Source: Dechloromonas denitrificans (GTDB taxonomy: Bacteria > Pseudomonadota > Gammaproteobacteria > Burkholderiales > Rhodocyclaceae). Taken from it: a DNA stretch of 64,000 nucleotides. The stretch's first letter is position 1, and every line of letters starts with the position of its first letter. Positions 56,453-64,000 of the stretch are shown in pieces. Location: NCBI RefSeq assembly GCF_001551835.1, contig NZ_LODL01000039.1, positions 1 to 64,000 on the forward strand, given 5' to 3'. The position numbers and the translations under genes were made by a program. The notes under the pieces are model-generated. The model made no database searches. It was not told the DNA's origin and saw nothing but the letters and a program-made list of their open reading frames with translations.

Positions 56453-58365
56453 TGGAAAAACTGCAGCCCGCCCGCCTCGAACTCGTCGCCTACGACACGC
56501 CCTACTCGGCCACTTACGACGACGTTTATCACTCGGCACTTGGCGGCCCGGCCCAGGCCCGGCATGTTTTCCTGGCCGGCAACGATCTGCCGCAACGCTG
56601 GCAGGGCCGCCATCGCTTTGTCATTCTCGAAACCGGCTTCGGCCTCGGCCTGAGTTTTCTCGCCGCCTGGCAGGCCTGGCGGGCCGACCCGCAGCGCTGC
56701 CAGCGCCTGCATTTCATTTCCTTCGAGAAGCACCCGTTTGCGCTGGCCGACCTCATCAGTGCGCAAACCGCCTGGCCGGAATTCGCCGAACTGGCAGCCG
56801 AGTTGCAACGACACTGGCCGGCGCTGACGCCGGGCCTGCACCGCCTCTACCTGAATGGCGGCCAGGTCATCCTGACCCTGGTCTTCGGCGATGCGGCGAC
56901 GCAGATTCGGGCGGTCGACGCCTCGGTCGATGCCTTTTTCCTCGACGGCTTTTCGCCGGTCAAGAACCCCGAACTGTGGTCGCCCCACTTCTGCAAGGCG
57001 CTGAGCCGGCTGGCCGCCCCCGGCGCCACGCTGGCGACCTGGACGGTGGCCGGCCACGTCCGCCAGGCGCTGAAGGATGCCGAGTTCACCGTCGAAAAAC
57101 GACCCGGTTTCGCCGGCAAGCGCCAGATGCTGGCCGGCCACCTTCGTTCGCGCCGCCCCGACCGTTTTCCCGAGCCGTCCGAGCGCCGCGCCATCGTCAT
57201 CGGCGCCGGCATTGCCGGTTCGACCACGGCCCACCGGCTGGCCGCCGCTGGCTGGCAGGTCACCGTCCTCGAACAGGCGGCCGCCCCCGGCCAGGGTGCC
57301 TCGAGCAACCTGGCCGGCATGTTGCGCCCGCTGCCCAGCGCCGACGACAACCGCCTGTCGCGGCTGACCCGGGCCGGCTTTCTCGCCAGCCGGGCGCTGC
57401 TCGCCGATCTGCCCGCGGCTCGCTGGTCACCGTGCGGCGTGCTGCATCTGGCCCGCGAAGCGGTGCATGAAGCACAGCAGCGGCGCGCCGTCGAACAACT
57501 CGGCTGGCCGCCCGAGCTGCTCCAATTCATCGACCGCGACGCAGCCTCCCGTCTGCTCGGCCAGCCAGTCGCCAACGGCGGCTGGTGGTTCCCGAACGGC
57601 GGCTGGGTGCAGCCGCCATCGGTCTGCCAGGCGGCGTTGGCCGCTTTTCCCGAGCAGATCACGGTGCACTTCAATGCTGCGGTCGACCGCCTGGAAAAGA
57701 CAAAAACCGGCTGGCGCGCCCTGGCCGCCGATGGCGCCGTACTGGCCGAAGCGCCGGTCGTCGTCATGGCCAGCGGAGCCGCCGCGCCGCGTTTCGAGCA
57801 ATTCGCCTGGCTGCCACAACGCTCGGCCCGCGGCCAGGTCACCCATCTACCGACCGGCCTGACGCCGCCGCTCGATGTCGTACTGTTCCAGGTCGGCTAC
57901 GCCATGCCCGTCGTCGACGGCATGCAACTGATCGGCGCCTCGCTGTCCTACGATAACGACGATACGGCCGAGCATCTGGTCGATCACCGCGACAACCTGG
58001 CCCGCCTCCGGCTGACCCTGCCCGGCTTCGGCGACGGCATCGACCCGGCCGGCCTGAGCGGCCGCGTCGGCTTCCGGCCGATGTCGCCGGACCGCCTGCC
58101 TATCGTCGGCCCCGTTCCCGAGCCAGTCGCCGCCGGCAGCAACAGCCGCCTGCACGACCTGGCCCGCCAGCCCGGCCTGTGGTGCGTCCAGGGTTTCGGG
58201 GCGCGCGGCATCGTCTGGTCGGCGCTGATGGCCGACCTGCTGCTCAGCCAGCTGGAAAACGAACCGCTACCGCTCGAACGCGACCTTGTTGATGCCCTCG
58301 ACCCCGGCCGTTTCCTGCTCAAGGCGGCGCGCACCGCTGCGCCGGAGTTCACCGACCGCAGTTAG
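56452..58365 (+). CDS. mnmC: Bifunctional tRNA 5-methylaminomethyl-2-thiouridine synthesis protein MnmC
   Basis: A 637-residue two-domain tRNA-modification enzyme. The N-terminal part (about 1-235) is a SAM-dependent methyltransferase with [15 protein letters not shown] and [15 protein letters not shown]; the C-terminal part is an FAD-dependent oxidase with the dinucleotide motif [20 protein letters not shown] and a [17 protein letters not shown] ending. It converts cmnm5s2U to mnm5s2U at wobble position 34. The start is the GTG that overlaps the previous stop (TAGTG) and precedes [14 protein letters not shown]. Confidence 0.92.
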   Translation: MEKLQPARLELVAYDTPYSATYDDVYHSALGGPAQARHVFLAGNDLPQRWQGRHRFVILETGFGLGLSFLAAWQAWRADPQRCQRLHFISFEKHPFALADLISAQTAWPEFAELAAELQRHWPALTPGLHRLYLNGGQVILTLVFGDAATQIRAVDASVDAFFLDGFSPVKNPELWSPHFCKALSRLAAPGATLATWTVAGHVRQALKDAEFTVEKRPGFAGKRQMLAGHLRSRRPDRFPEPSERRAIVIGAGIAGSTTAHRLAAAGWQVTVLEQAAAPGQGASSNLAGMLRPLPSADDNRLSRLTRAGFLASRALLADLPAARWSPCGVLHLAREAVHEAQQRRAVEQLGWPPELLQFIDRDAASRLLGQPVANGGWWFPNGGWVQPPSVCQAALAAFPEQITVHFNAAVDRLEKTKTGWRALAADGAVLAEAPVVVMASGAAAPRFEQFAWLPQRSARGQVTHLPTGLTPPLDVVLFQVGYAMPVVDGMQLIGASLSYDNDDTAEHLVDHRDNLARLRLTLPGFGDGIDPAGLSGRVGFRPMSPDRLPIVGPVPEPVAAGSNSRLHDLARQPGLWCVQGFGARGIVWSALMADLLLSQLENEPLPLERDLVDALDPGRFLLKAARTAAPEFTDRS

Positions 58366-58433
58366 CAGACTGCTGCGGTCAACGCCTGCTAGACTTCATA
58401 TTTCATCCACATAAGCACAAGAGAGAGGCATGC

Positions 58434-59705
58434 ATGAAAATTGAAACCCTTGCCGTTCATGGCGGTTACTCCCCCGATCCGACCACCAAAGCGGTCGCTG
58501 TGCCGATTTACCAGACCACCTCCTACGCTTTCGACAGCACCCAGCACGGCGCCGATCTCTTCGACCTCAAGGTCGCCGGCAATATCTACACGCGGATCAT
58601 GAACCCGACCCAGGACGTGCTGGAAAAGCGCGTCGCCGCGATGGAAGGCGGCATTGCCGCACTGGCCATGGCGTCCGGCATGGCCGCCATCACCGCCTCG
58701 ATCCAAACCATCGCCGAGGCCGGCGACAACATCGTCACTTCCAGCACGCTGTACGGCGGCACCTACAACCTGTTCGCCCACACTCTGCCGCAGTACGGCA
58801 TCGAAGTCCGCTTCGCCGATTACCGCGATCCGGAAGCCTTCGAGAAGCTGATCGATGCCAAGACCAAGGCCGTCTTCTGCGAATCGGTCGGCAACCCGCT
58901 GGGCAACATCACCGACTTCGAAAAGCTCGCCGAAATCGCTCACAAGCATGGCGTGCCGGTCATCGTCGACAACACCGTGCCCTCGCCCTACCTGTGCCGC
59001 CCCTTCGAGCATGGCGCCGACATCGTCGTCCATGCGCTGACCAAATACCTCGGGGGCCATGGCAACTCGATCGGCGGCATCATCGTCGATAGCGGAAAAT
59101 TCCCGTGGGCCGAACACAAGGCCAAGTTCAAGCGCCTCAACGAGCCGGACGTGTCCTACCACGGCGTCGTGTACACCGAAGCGCTCGGCCCGGCCGCCTA
59201 CATCGGTCGCGCCCGCGTCGTGCCGCTGCGCAACATGGGCGCCGCGATCAGCCCGTTCAACGCCTTCCTGATCCTGCAGGGCATCGAAACCCTGGCCCTG
59301 CGCATGGACCGGATCTGCGAAAACTCGCTGAAAATCGCCCAGTTCCTGCAGAAGCACCCGAAGGTGAGCTGGGTGAACTATGCCGGCCTGCCCGAGCACA
59401 AGGACCACGCGCTGGTCCAGAAATACATGGGCGGCCGCGCTTCCGGCATCCTCAATTTCGGCGTCAAGGGCGGCCGCGACGGCGGCGGCAAGTTCCAGGA
59501 TGCGCTGCAACTGGTCACCCGGCTGGTCAATATCGGCGACTGCAAGACCCTGGCCTGCCACCCGGCCTCCACCACGCACCGCCAACTGTCGCCAGACGAA
59601 CTGGCCAAGGCCGGCGTTTCCGAAGACATGATCCGGCTGTCGGTCGGCATCGAGCACGTCGATGACCTGATCGCCGACCTCGACCAGGCACTGAACGCCG
59701 CCTGA
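58434..59705 (+). CDS. metY: O-acetylhomoserine sulfhydrylase (aminocarboxypropyltransferase)
   Basis: A 423-residue PLP enzyme of the Cys/Met metabolism family making homocysteine from O-acetylhomoserine and sulfide. Motifs: VPIYQTTSYAFDSTQHGADLF, YTRIMNPTQDVLEKRVA, substrate loop TLYGGTYNLF, VDNTVPSPYLCRPFEHGADI and the PLP lysine in HALTKYLGGHG. The insertion of about 20 residues after the PLP lysine is typical of MetY as opposed to MetB/MetC. GAGAGAGG precedes the ATG. I see no riboswitch in the 68 bases upstream. Confidence 0.92.
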   Translation: MKIETLAVHGGYSPDPTTKAVAVPIYQTTSYAFDSTQHGADLFDLKVAGNIYTRIMNPTQDVLEKRVAAMEGGIAALAMASGMAAITASIQTIAEAGDNIVTSSTLYGGTYNLFAHTLPQYGIEVRFADYRDPEAFEKLIDAKTKAVFCESVGNPLGNITDFEKLAEIAHKHGVPVIVDNTVPSPYLCRPFEHGADIVVHALTKYLGGHGNSIGGIIVDSGKFPWAEHKAKFKRLNEPDVSYHGVVYTEALGPAAYIGRARVVPLRNMGAAISPFNAFLILQGIETLALRMDRICENSLKIAQFLQKHPKVSWVNYAGLPEHKDHALVQKYMGGRASGILNFGVKGGRDGGGKFQDALQLVTRLVNIGDCKTLACHPASTTHRQLSPDELAKAGVSEDMIRLSVGIEHVDDLIADLDQALNAA

Positions 59706-59728
59706 GCGTAAACCGTCGCCCCACAACG

Positions 59729-59757
59729 AACCCGGCTCAATGCCGGGTTTTCTTTTT
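59729..59757 (+). terminator. Rho-independent terminator of metY
   Basis: Stem AACCCGGC / GCCGGGTT with loop TCAAT, followed by TTCTTTTT, 24 bases after the metY stop. The rest of the gap to ppk2 (to 59903) is AT-richer and holds no other gene; TACAAT and TATATT hexamers near 59771-59783 are possible -10 boxes for ppk2. Confidence 0.85.
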
Positions 59758-59903
59758 GCGGCATGACAGTACAATGAATATATTGCAACCACAGCGCTAG
59801 GCTGGTCAGGCACCGTCTGCCTTGGCAGGGAAGAGTGGTTATCAATAGGCCGGCAAGACTTGAGCAGCACCTATGAACCAATGTTTGATAGGAGACTCGA
59901 TTC

Positions 59904-60734
59904 ATGAAAAATAAAGGCAAAAATACCCTCCCAGGCCAGGCTGGTGATAGCCAGCCCAAACTCAAGGCCAAGGAATATGACAAGGCGCTGCTCAAATTGC
60001 AGGGCGAACTGTGTGCCCTCCAGGACTGGGTAGTCGCTACCGGCCAGCGCGTCATCATCGTCTTCGAGGGCCGCGACGCCGCTGGCAAGGGCGGCACCAT
60101 CAAGGCGATCACCGAACGGGTCAGCCCGCGCATCTTCAAGATCGTTGCCCTGCCCGCCCCCTCCGATCGCGAAAAGAGCCAGATGTACATTCAGCGCTAC
60201 ATGGCGCACTTTCCCGCCGCCGGCGAAGTCGTCATCTTCGACCGCAGCTGGTACAACCGGGCCGGGGTCGAGCGGGTGATGGGCTTCTGCAGCGAGGAGC
60301 AGTGCAGCCGCTACCTGGAACTGTGCCCCTTCATCGAAAAGCAGATCATTGCCAGCGGCATCATCCTGCTCAAATACTGGCTGGAAGTCGGCGATGCCGA
60401 GCAGGAACGCCGTTTCCGGGCGCGCATCAACGATCCGGTCCGGCAATGGAAACTGTCGCCGATGGATCTCCCGTCGCGCGAACGCTGGTACGACTATTCG
60501 CGGGCCCGCGACCAGATGCTCGCGGCGACCGATACCGATTTCGCGCCGTGGAACATCGTCGACTCCAACGACAAGAAGCGGGCGCGGCTCAATCTGATCA
60601 GCCATCTCCTCAAGCAGATTCCCTACGAGCACCTGCCGCGCAAGACCGTCAAACTGCCCAAGCGCAACATGAAGCATGCCTATGACGATGTGACGCCCAT
60701 GGCCAACCGGCGCTGGATTCCCATGAAGTTCTGA
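59904..60734 (+). CDS. ppk2: Polyphosphate kinase 2 (class I)
   Basis: A 276-residue PPK2 using polyphosphate to phosphorylate nucleoside diphosphates (or the reverse). Walker A FEGRDAAGKGGTIK, lid and Walker B FDRSWYNRAGVERVMGFC, and the C-terminal DSNDKKRARLNLI with WYDYSRARDQML are all typical. The single-domain length indicates class I. TAGGAGAC precedes the ATG. The next gene follows after 37 bases, forming a likely operon with an unknown coiled-coil protein. Confidence 0.93.
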   Translation: MKNKGKNTLPGQAGDSQPKLKAKEYDKALLKLQGELCALQDWVVATGQRVIIVFEGRDAAGKGGTIKAITERVSPRIFKIVALPAPSDREKSQMYIQRYMAHFPAAGEVVIFDRSWYNRAGVERVMGFCSEEQCSRYLELCPFIEKQIIASGIILLKYWLEVGDAEQERRFRARINDPVRQWKLSPMDLPSRERWYDYSRARDQMLAATDTDFAPWNIVDSNDKKRARLNLISHLLKQIPYEHLPRKTVKLPKRNMKHAYDDVTPMANRRWIPMKF

Positions 60735-60771
60735 ACACCGGGAGCCGGCGACGGCACGGAGGTAAAGCATC

Positions 60772-61803
60772 ATGCTGAAACTGTTTCAATCCATCTTCGG
60801 GGGCAATGAACAGCCGGGTCGCTACGCCGAGTCGCTGATCGAACTGGCGATCGAACGCGCCGTCGACGGCACGGACCCCAGGTTGCGGGCCGTCGCGGGT
60901 TATCGCAAGCGGCTGCGCGAGCCGATCATCCACGCCATCGATCATGTGGTTTCCCTGGTTGCACTGCTGCCCACCCCCTTGTCGGCGGCAAGCACGGAGT
61001 TTTCCAGCGATCCCCGGCTGAAGGCACTGTTCGTCTCGCCCGAGCACATGCGCGAAGTCTTCGGCAACGACCTGCTGTTGAGTGAATTTCGCGAAGGCAA
61101 TGCCACCCCGGGCGAAGCGATCACGGCGCTCCTGCTCGCCGAACGCAAGGAGAAGCAGACCTTCGGCATGGAAGTGGCCGGTGACATGCTGCGCCGCGAT
61201 GTGGCGCAAATCACGGTCAGCTTCAGCCATCATCGCCTGATCGACCTGAGCAACAGCGAGGACGAGACGCGCCGCAAGCTCCGCCACCGTGCCTTCGATC
61301 ACCTGATCAGTATCGCGCTGTCACGGATTTCCGATGCCAAGAGCGAACGGGTCGAACTCAAGCACCGGCACGAACTGCTCAAAGGCAAGCTCAAGGTCTT
61401 GCAGAAAGGTGGCTGGAGCATCGACGACAAGGCGGGCGAGCATGCCGACCCGGCCGCATTGCAGCGGGAATTCGATGAGATCGACGAACAACTGGCCGCC
61501 TTGAGCATTGATGAGCGCACCCTCGGCTGGCAGCTCGACACCCTGATCGAAGTGCTGACCGGTGCGGAACAGCAATTCTGGGCCGAGAACATCGACCTCT
61601 ACCTGGATCGCATGAACATCCGGCGCAAGGCCGGCCAAGCCGACGCCCAACTGATCAACTTCAAGGAACTGCATAACGTGCTGGGCCAGAACATGGTCAT
61701 GCTTTTTGTCTCGATCAAATCCGACGAGTTGCCGAAGCGCAAGAGTTTCGCTGAAAACGCCGACCGCTGTCTGGCCGAACTGGGTTTGTCATCGCAACGT
61801 TGA
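60772..61803 (+). CDS. Hypothetical cytoplasmic protein with coiled coil, downstream of ppk2
   Basis: A 343-residue soluble protein with no signal peptide and no domain that I recognise. The first third has SLIELAIERAVDGTDPRLRAV and a FSSDPRLKALFVSPEHMREVF region; the middle is charged and probably helical (RISDAKSERVELKHRHELLK), then a coiled-coil stretch around the LQREFDEIDEQLAAL segment; near the end QFWAENIDLYLDRMNIRRK. A strong GGAGG precedes the ATG. Co-transcription with ppk2 suggests a link to polyphosphate, which is inference only. Confidence 0.6.
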   Translation: MLKLFQSIFGGNEQPGRYAESLIELAIERAVDGTDPRLRAVAGYRKRLREPIIHAIDHVVSLVALLPTPLSAASTEFSSDPRLKALFVSPEHMREVFGNDLLLSEFREGNATPGEAITALLLAERKEKQTFGMEVAGDMLRRDVAQITVSFSHHRLIDLSNSEDETRRKLRHRAFDHLISIALSRISDAKSERVELKHRHELLKGKLKVLQKGGWSIDDKAGEHADPAALQREFDEIDEQLAALSIDERTLGWQLDTLIEVLTGAEQQFWAENIDLYLDRMNIRRKAGQADAQLINFKELHNVLGQNMVMLFVSIKSDELPKRKSFAENADRCLAELGLSSQR

Positions 61804-61811
61804 AAACCGCA

Positions 61812-61834
61812 TTATTTTCCCCGTCGACCGCAAG
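61812..61834 (+). repeat. Intergenic T8-GTCGACCGC motif, copy 7
   Basis: TTATTTTC, three bases, GTCGACCGC, AAG, between the stop of the coiled-coil gene and the DUF3300 gene (53 bases before its ATG). Confidence 0.4.
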
Positions 61835-61886
61835 CATCATTACCTGTACTCATCCTGTCGCCTCGCCGAATAAAGGAGTCCGTCCC

Positions 61887-63266
61887 ATGCCATCTGGCAT
61901 TCCACGCTTAGTCGCTGTCCTCGTTTCAGGCAGCATGGTCATTTCCGGCTGTACTGCTGCGCCCCCGGCTGCCCCGCCACCGACGACGTCGACCTCAAGC
62001 TCAGCCTCGGCGCCAAACACCGGCAGTCTGAGCCAGGCACAACTCGAACAATTGCTTGCCCCCGTCGCCCTCTATCCCGATGCCTTGCTGGCCCAGATCC
62101 TGATGGCCTCGACCTATCCGCTGGAAGTGGTCGAAGCGGCACGCTGGAGCAAGGCCAACCCGGAGGTCAAGGACAAGGCGCTCGAGGATGCGATGCAGAA
62201 GCAGGCTTGGGATCCCAGCGTCAAATCGCTGACCGCCTTTCCCCAGGTGCTGCAGATGATGAACGAGAAACTCTCATGGACGCAGCAACTCGGCGATGCC
62301 TTCCTGGCCGATCAGCAGCGCGTCATGAAATCGGTGCAAAAGTTGCGCAAGGCCGCCAACGACCAGGGCAACCTGAAGAGCAGCAAGGAGCAGAACGTCG
62401 TCGTCGAACAGGGCACCAGCGAAACCATCATCAAGATCGAGCCGGCCGATCCGGCCGTCGTCTATGTGCCGACCTACAACCCCACCGTGGTCTATGGTGC
62501 CTGGCCTTACGCCGCCTACCCGCCGTATGCCTACTACCCGCCCGGTTATGTGGCCGGGGCCGCCTTCTGGTCGTTTACCGCCGGTGTGATCGTCGGCTCG
62601 GCGCTGTGGGGCGGCTGCAACTGGGGCGGCAACAACGTTTATATCAACCATAACAACTACAACAACTTCAACCGGACCAATATCTCGGGCAACAACAACT
62701 GGAGCCACAACGCCGAACATCGCCGCGGTGTTTCCTACAAGGACCAGCGCGTTGCGCAGCAGTACAACCGTGGGACCAATAGTCGCGATGCGCAGGCCCG
62801 CGAGCAATTCCGCGGCCATGCCGAAGCCGGCCGCAGCGAACTGGGACAACGGGATGGTGCAGGCAACCGGGCGAGCACGGCGGATCGCAGCGGCCCCGCC
62901 AACCGTGATGCCGCCCGCCCAGGCGGTGGCCGGGACAGCGGCCCCAGTGCTGGCACCTCGGATATCTCGCGTGGCGGACGTGATGGCGGCCCCAGCGCAG
63001 GAACCTCCGACATGTCACGTGGCAGCCGCGATGGCGGACCGAGTGCCGGCACTTCGGACATGTCGCGTGGCGGGCGTGACAGCGCAGGCAGCCGGGATGT
63101 TTCCGGCAGTCGTCAGGCCAGTGGTTTTGGCGGCGCCGATCATGGCCGGCAAGCCAATGACTTCGGCAGCCGGGGCGCGTCCAGCCGGCAGAGCAGCAGC
63201 TTCGGCGGCGGCGGCTTCAGTGGCGGCGGGCGGGCAGGTGGCGGTGGGCGTGGCGGTCGACGGTAG
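61887..63266 (+). CDS. DUF3300 lipoprotein with Gly/Ser-rich repeat tail
   Basis: A 459-residue probable lipoprotein; lipobox VISGC (Cys about residue 22), a Pro/Thr/Ser linker, then the DUF3300 core LLAPVALYPDALLAQILMAS and TYPLEVVEAARW, a VVYVPTYNPTVVYGAWPY segment and a Tyr/Asn-rich stretch. The last 130 residues are Gly-, Arg-, Ser-rich and contain three 16-residue repeats, ending GGRAGGGGRGGRR. AAAGGAG stands 9 bases before the chosen ATG. Function unknown; the partner DUF2950 gene follows after 60 bases, as is usual for these families. Confidence 0.85.
   Translation: MPSGIPRLVAVLVSGSMVISGCTAAPPAAPPPTTSTSSSASAPNTGSLSQAQLEQLLAPVALYPDALLAQILMASTYPLEVVEAARWSKANPEVKDKALEDAMQKQAWDPSVKSLTAFPQVLQMMNEKLSWTQQLGDAFLADQQRVMKSVQKLRKAANDQGNLKSSKEQNVVVEQGTSETIIKIEPADPAVVYVPTYNPTVVYGAWPYAAYPPYAYYPPGYVAGAAFWSFTAGVIVGSALWGGCNWGGNNVYINHNNYNNFNRTNISGNNNWSHNAEHRRGVSYKDQRVAQQYNRGTNSRDAQAREQFRGHAEAGRSELGQRDGAGNRASTADRSGPANRDAARPGGGRDSGPSAGTSDISRGGRDGGPSAGTSDMSRGSRDGGPSAGTSDMSRGGRDSAGSRDVSGSRQASGFGGADHGRQANDFGSRGASSRQSSSFGGGGFSGGGRAGGGGRGGRR
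62928..63071 (+). repeat. Three tandem 48-bp coding repeats in the DUF3300 gene
   Basis: Encodes three copies of GRDGGPSAGTSDMSRG with small changes (S for G, I for M), followed by a partial fourth. The copies differ at several synonymous sites, so the repeat is not very recent. Confidence 0.85.
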
Positions 63267-63326
63267 TCGGCGGCGTCTTTTCAACCTTCCCCCATCTTCA
63301 TCTCTTTCGCCTCGGGAGTAATCCTC

Positions 63327-64000
63327 ATGTTCTTATCGAATTCATTCATCCGCCGGGCCGCAGTCAAGTCCCTGCCCCCGCTCGCCCTGCTGCTGGCCAT
63401 CGCAGCCACTCCAGTCACTGCCGCCCCGCTCTACGGGAAAGCCTATCCCTCGCCCGATGCGGCGGCAGCCGATCTGCTTGAGGCCGCCCGTTCGGGCAAC
63501 AGCAAGCGCATTCAAACCGTGTTCGGCGCCAAGGCCAAGGGCCTGGGTTCCGGCGACCCGGTCCGGGCCAGGTACGAGCGCGAGCTGTTCGTCAGTGCCT
63601 ACAACGAAAAGCATGAACTGCGCATGGAGGGCGATCAGCGGGCGACCCTCGTTCTCGGCAACAACGAATGGCCCTTCCCCGTGCCGGTGGTCAAGATCGG
63701 CAATATCTGGCGCTTCGATCCGGCCGCCGGCATCGACGAGATCGTCAACCGGCGCATTGGGCAGAACGAGCTGTATGCCATTGAGGTCCTGCAGGCCATC
63801 GTGGACGCGCAATACGAATACGCCTCGGTCGACCGTGACGGCGACGGGCTGCGCGAATACGCCCAGAAATTCAGCAGCACGCCGGGCCAGCACGATGGCT
63901 TGTACTGGCCGACCTCGGCCGGCGAGCCAGCCAGCCCGCTCGGCCCCCTGCTCGCCTTTGCCGAAAGCAAGGGTTACGCAAGAAAAAGCGGCAAACCGGC
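63327..64000 (+). CDS. DUF2950 family exported protein (partial, runs past right edge)
   Basis: At least 224 residues, with the 3' end outside the window. A signal peptide (about residues 1-32, cleavage after VTA) is followed by the DUF2950 core: YPSPDAAAADLLEAARSGNS, FVSAYNEKHEL, WPFPVPVVK, WRFDPAAGIDEIVNRRIGQNE and the acidic DRDGDGLREYAQKF, which looks like a calcium-binding or catalytic loop. GGGAG precedes the ATG. The family pairs with DUF3300 genes; both appear to be envelope proteins of unknown role. Confidence 0.88.
   Translation, partial: MFLSNSFIRRAAVKSLPPLALLLAIAATPVTAAPLYGKAYPSPDAAAADLLEAARSGNSKRIQTVFGAKAKGLGSGDPVRARYERELFVSAYNEKHELRMEGDQRATLVLGNNEWPFPVPVVKIGNIWRFDPAAGIDEIVNRRIGQNELYAIEVLQAIVDAQYEYASVDRDGDGLREYAQKFSSTPGQHDGLYWPTSAGEPASPLGPLLAFAESKGYARKSGKP

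Noticed and set aside
58366-58433. Possible riboswitch before metY
   Set aside because: The gap is only 68 bases and shows no structured aptamer-like pairing; only a ribosome binding site is clear.
62928-63071. Tandem repeats as a CRISPR-like or phase-variable array
   Set aside because: They are 48-bp in-frame coding repeats whose copies differ at synonymous sites; length change would keep the frame.
1-64000. tRNA, rRNA or CRISPR array
   Set aside because: No cloverleaf-like segment, rRNA sequence or regularly spaced repeat array was noticed on reading the intergenic regions.

Overview
The window looks like chromosomal DNA of a GC-rich (about 65% by eye) betaproteobacterium, most likely order Rhodocyclales and close to Dechloromonas/Azonexus. 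The clues are the betaproteobacterial gene pairs (RpfE-type protein next to recJ, DUF2242 lipoprotein), the many chemoreceptors and c-di-GMP enzymes, nifJ and two kinds of polyphosphate kinase. The species call is an inference; no rRNA or other marker is present.

Layout. 1-2.7 kb: a CHASE8-type hybrid sensor kinase (cut by the left edge) with its YfiR-like periplasmic partner and an apparent scar of an outer-membrane-protein gene. 2.8-5.4 kb: overlapping menE-menF. 5.4-12 kb: a palindromic intergenic repeat, an AcuI-type reductase, ppk1 and a large hybrid histidine kinase. 12-21 kb: DUF2242 lipoprotein, relA, a DMT exporter, mtfA, two alpha/beta hydrolases, comEC and a DUF2062 protein. 21-28 kb: a chemoreceptor containing a C9 tract, lolD-lolC, an RpfE-type protein and recJ. 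28-31 kb: a membrane GGDEF-EAL protein.

31-38.7 kb is an inserted defence island: a RelE/ParE-Phd toxin-antitoxin pair, a complete Wadjet system (jetABCD) and an N-terminal stub of an HsdR-like gene. The island lies between two direct copies of the 5' end and upstream region of the GGDEF-EAL gene. The right copy is a decayed remnant with an in-frame internal deletion. After the island come a STAS protein, a dihydroorotate-dehydrogenase-like flavoprotein with nifJ, and a three-gene signalling operon (chemoreceptor, NIT-like sensor, GGDEF-EAL).

48.8-55 kb: prfB with its programmed +1 frameshift and lysS, two genes that are usually neighbours. Here they are separated by an AT-richer two-gene module, an AAA ATPase plus a DUF4276 TOPRIM-like protein, followed by two unrelated genes. 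I regard the ATPase-DUF4276 pair as the best candidate for an under-described defence system. 55-64 kb: a small kinase-like protein, mnmC, metY, a class-I ppk2 with an unknown coiled-coil protein, and a DUF3300-DUF2950 pair cut by the right edge.

Two patterns cut across the window. First, a directional motif (T-rich octamer, 3-4 bases, GTCGACCGC) recurs in at least six intergenic regions. Second, several genes (menE, relA, the DMT exporter, comEC) have a -10-like hexamer only 6-9 bases before the start codon and no Shine-Dalgarno sequence, which suggests leaderless transcripts.
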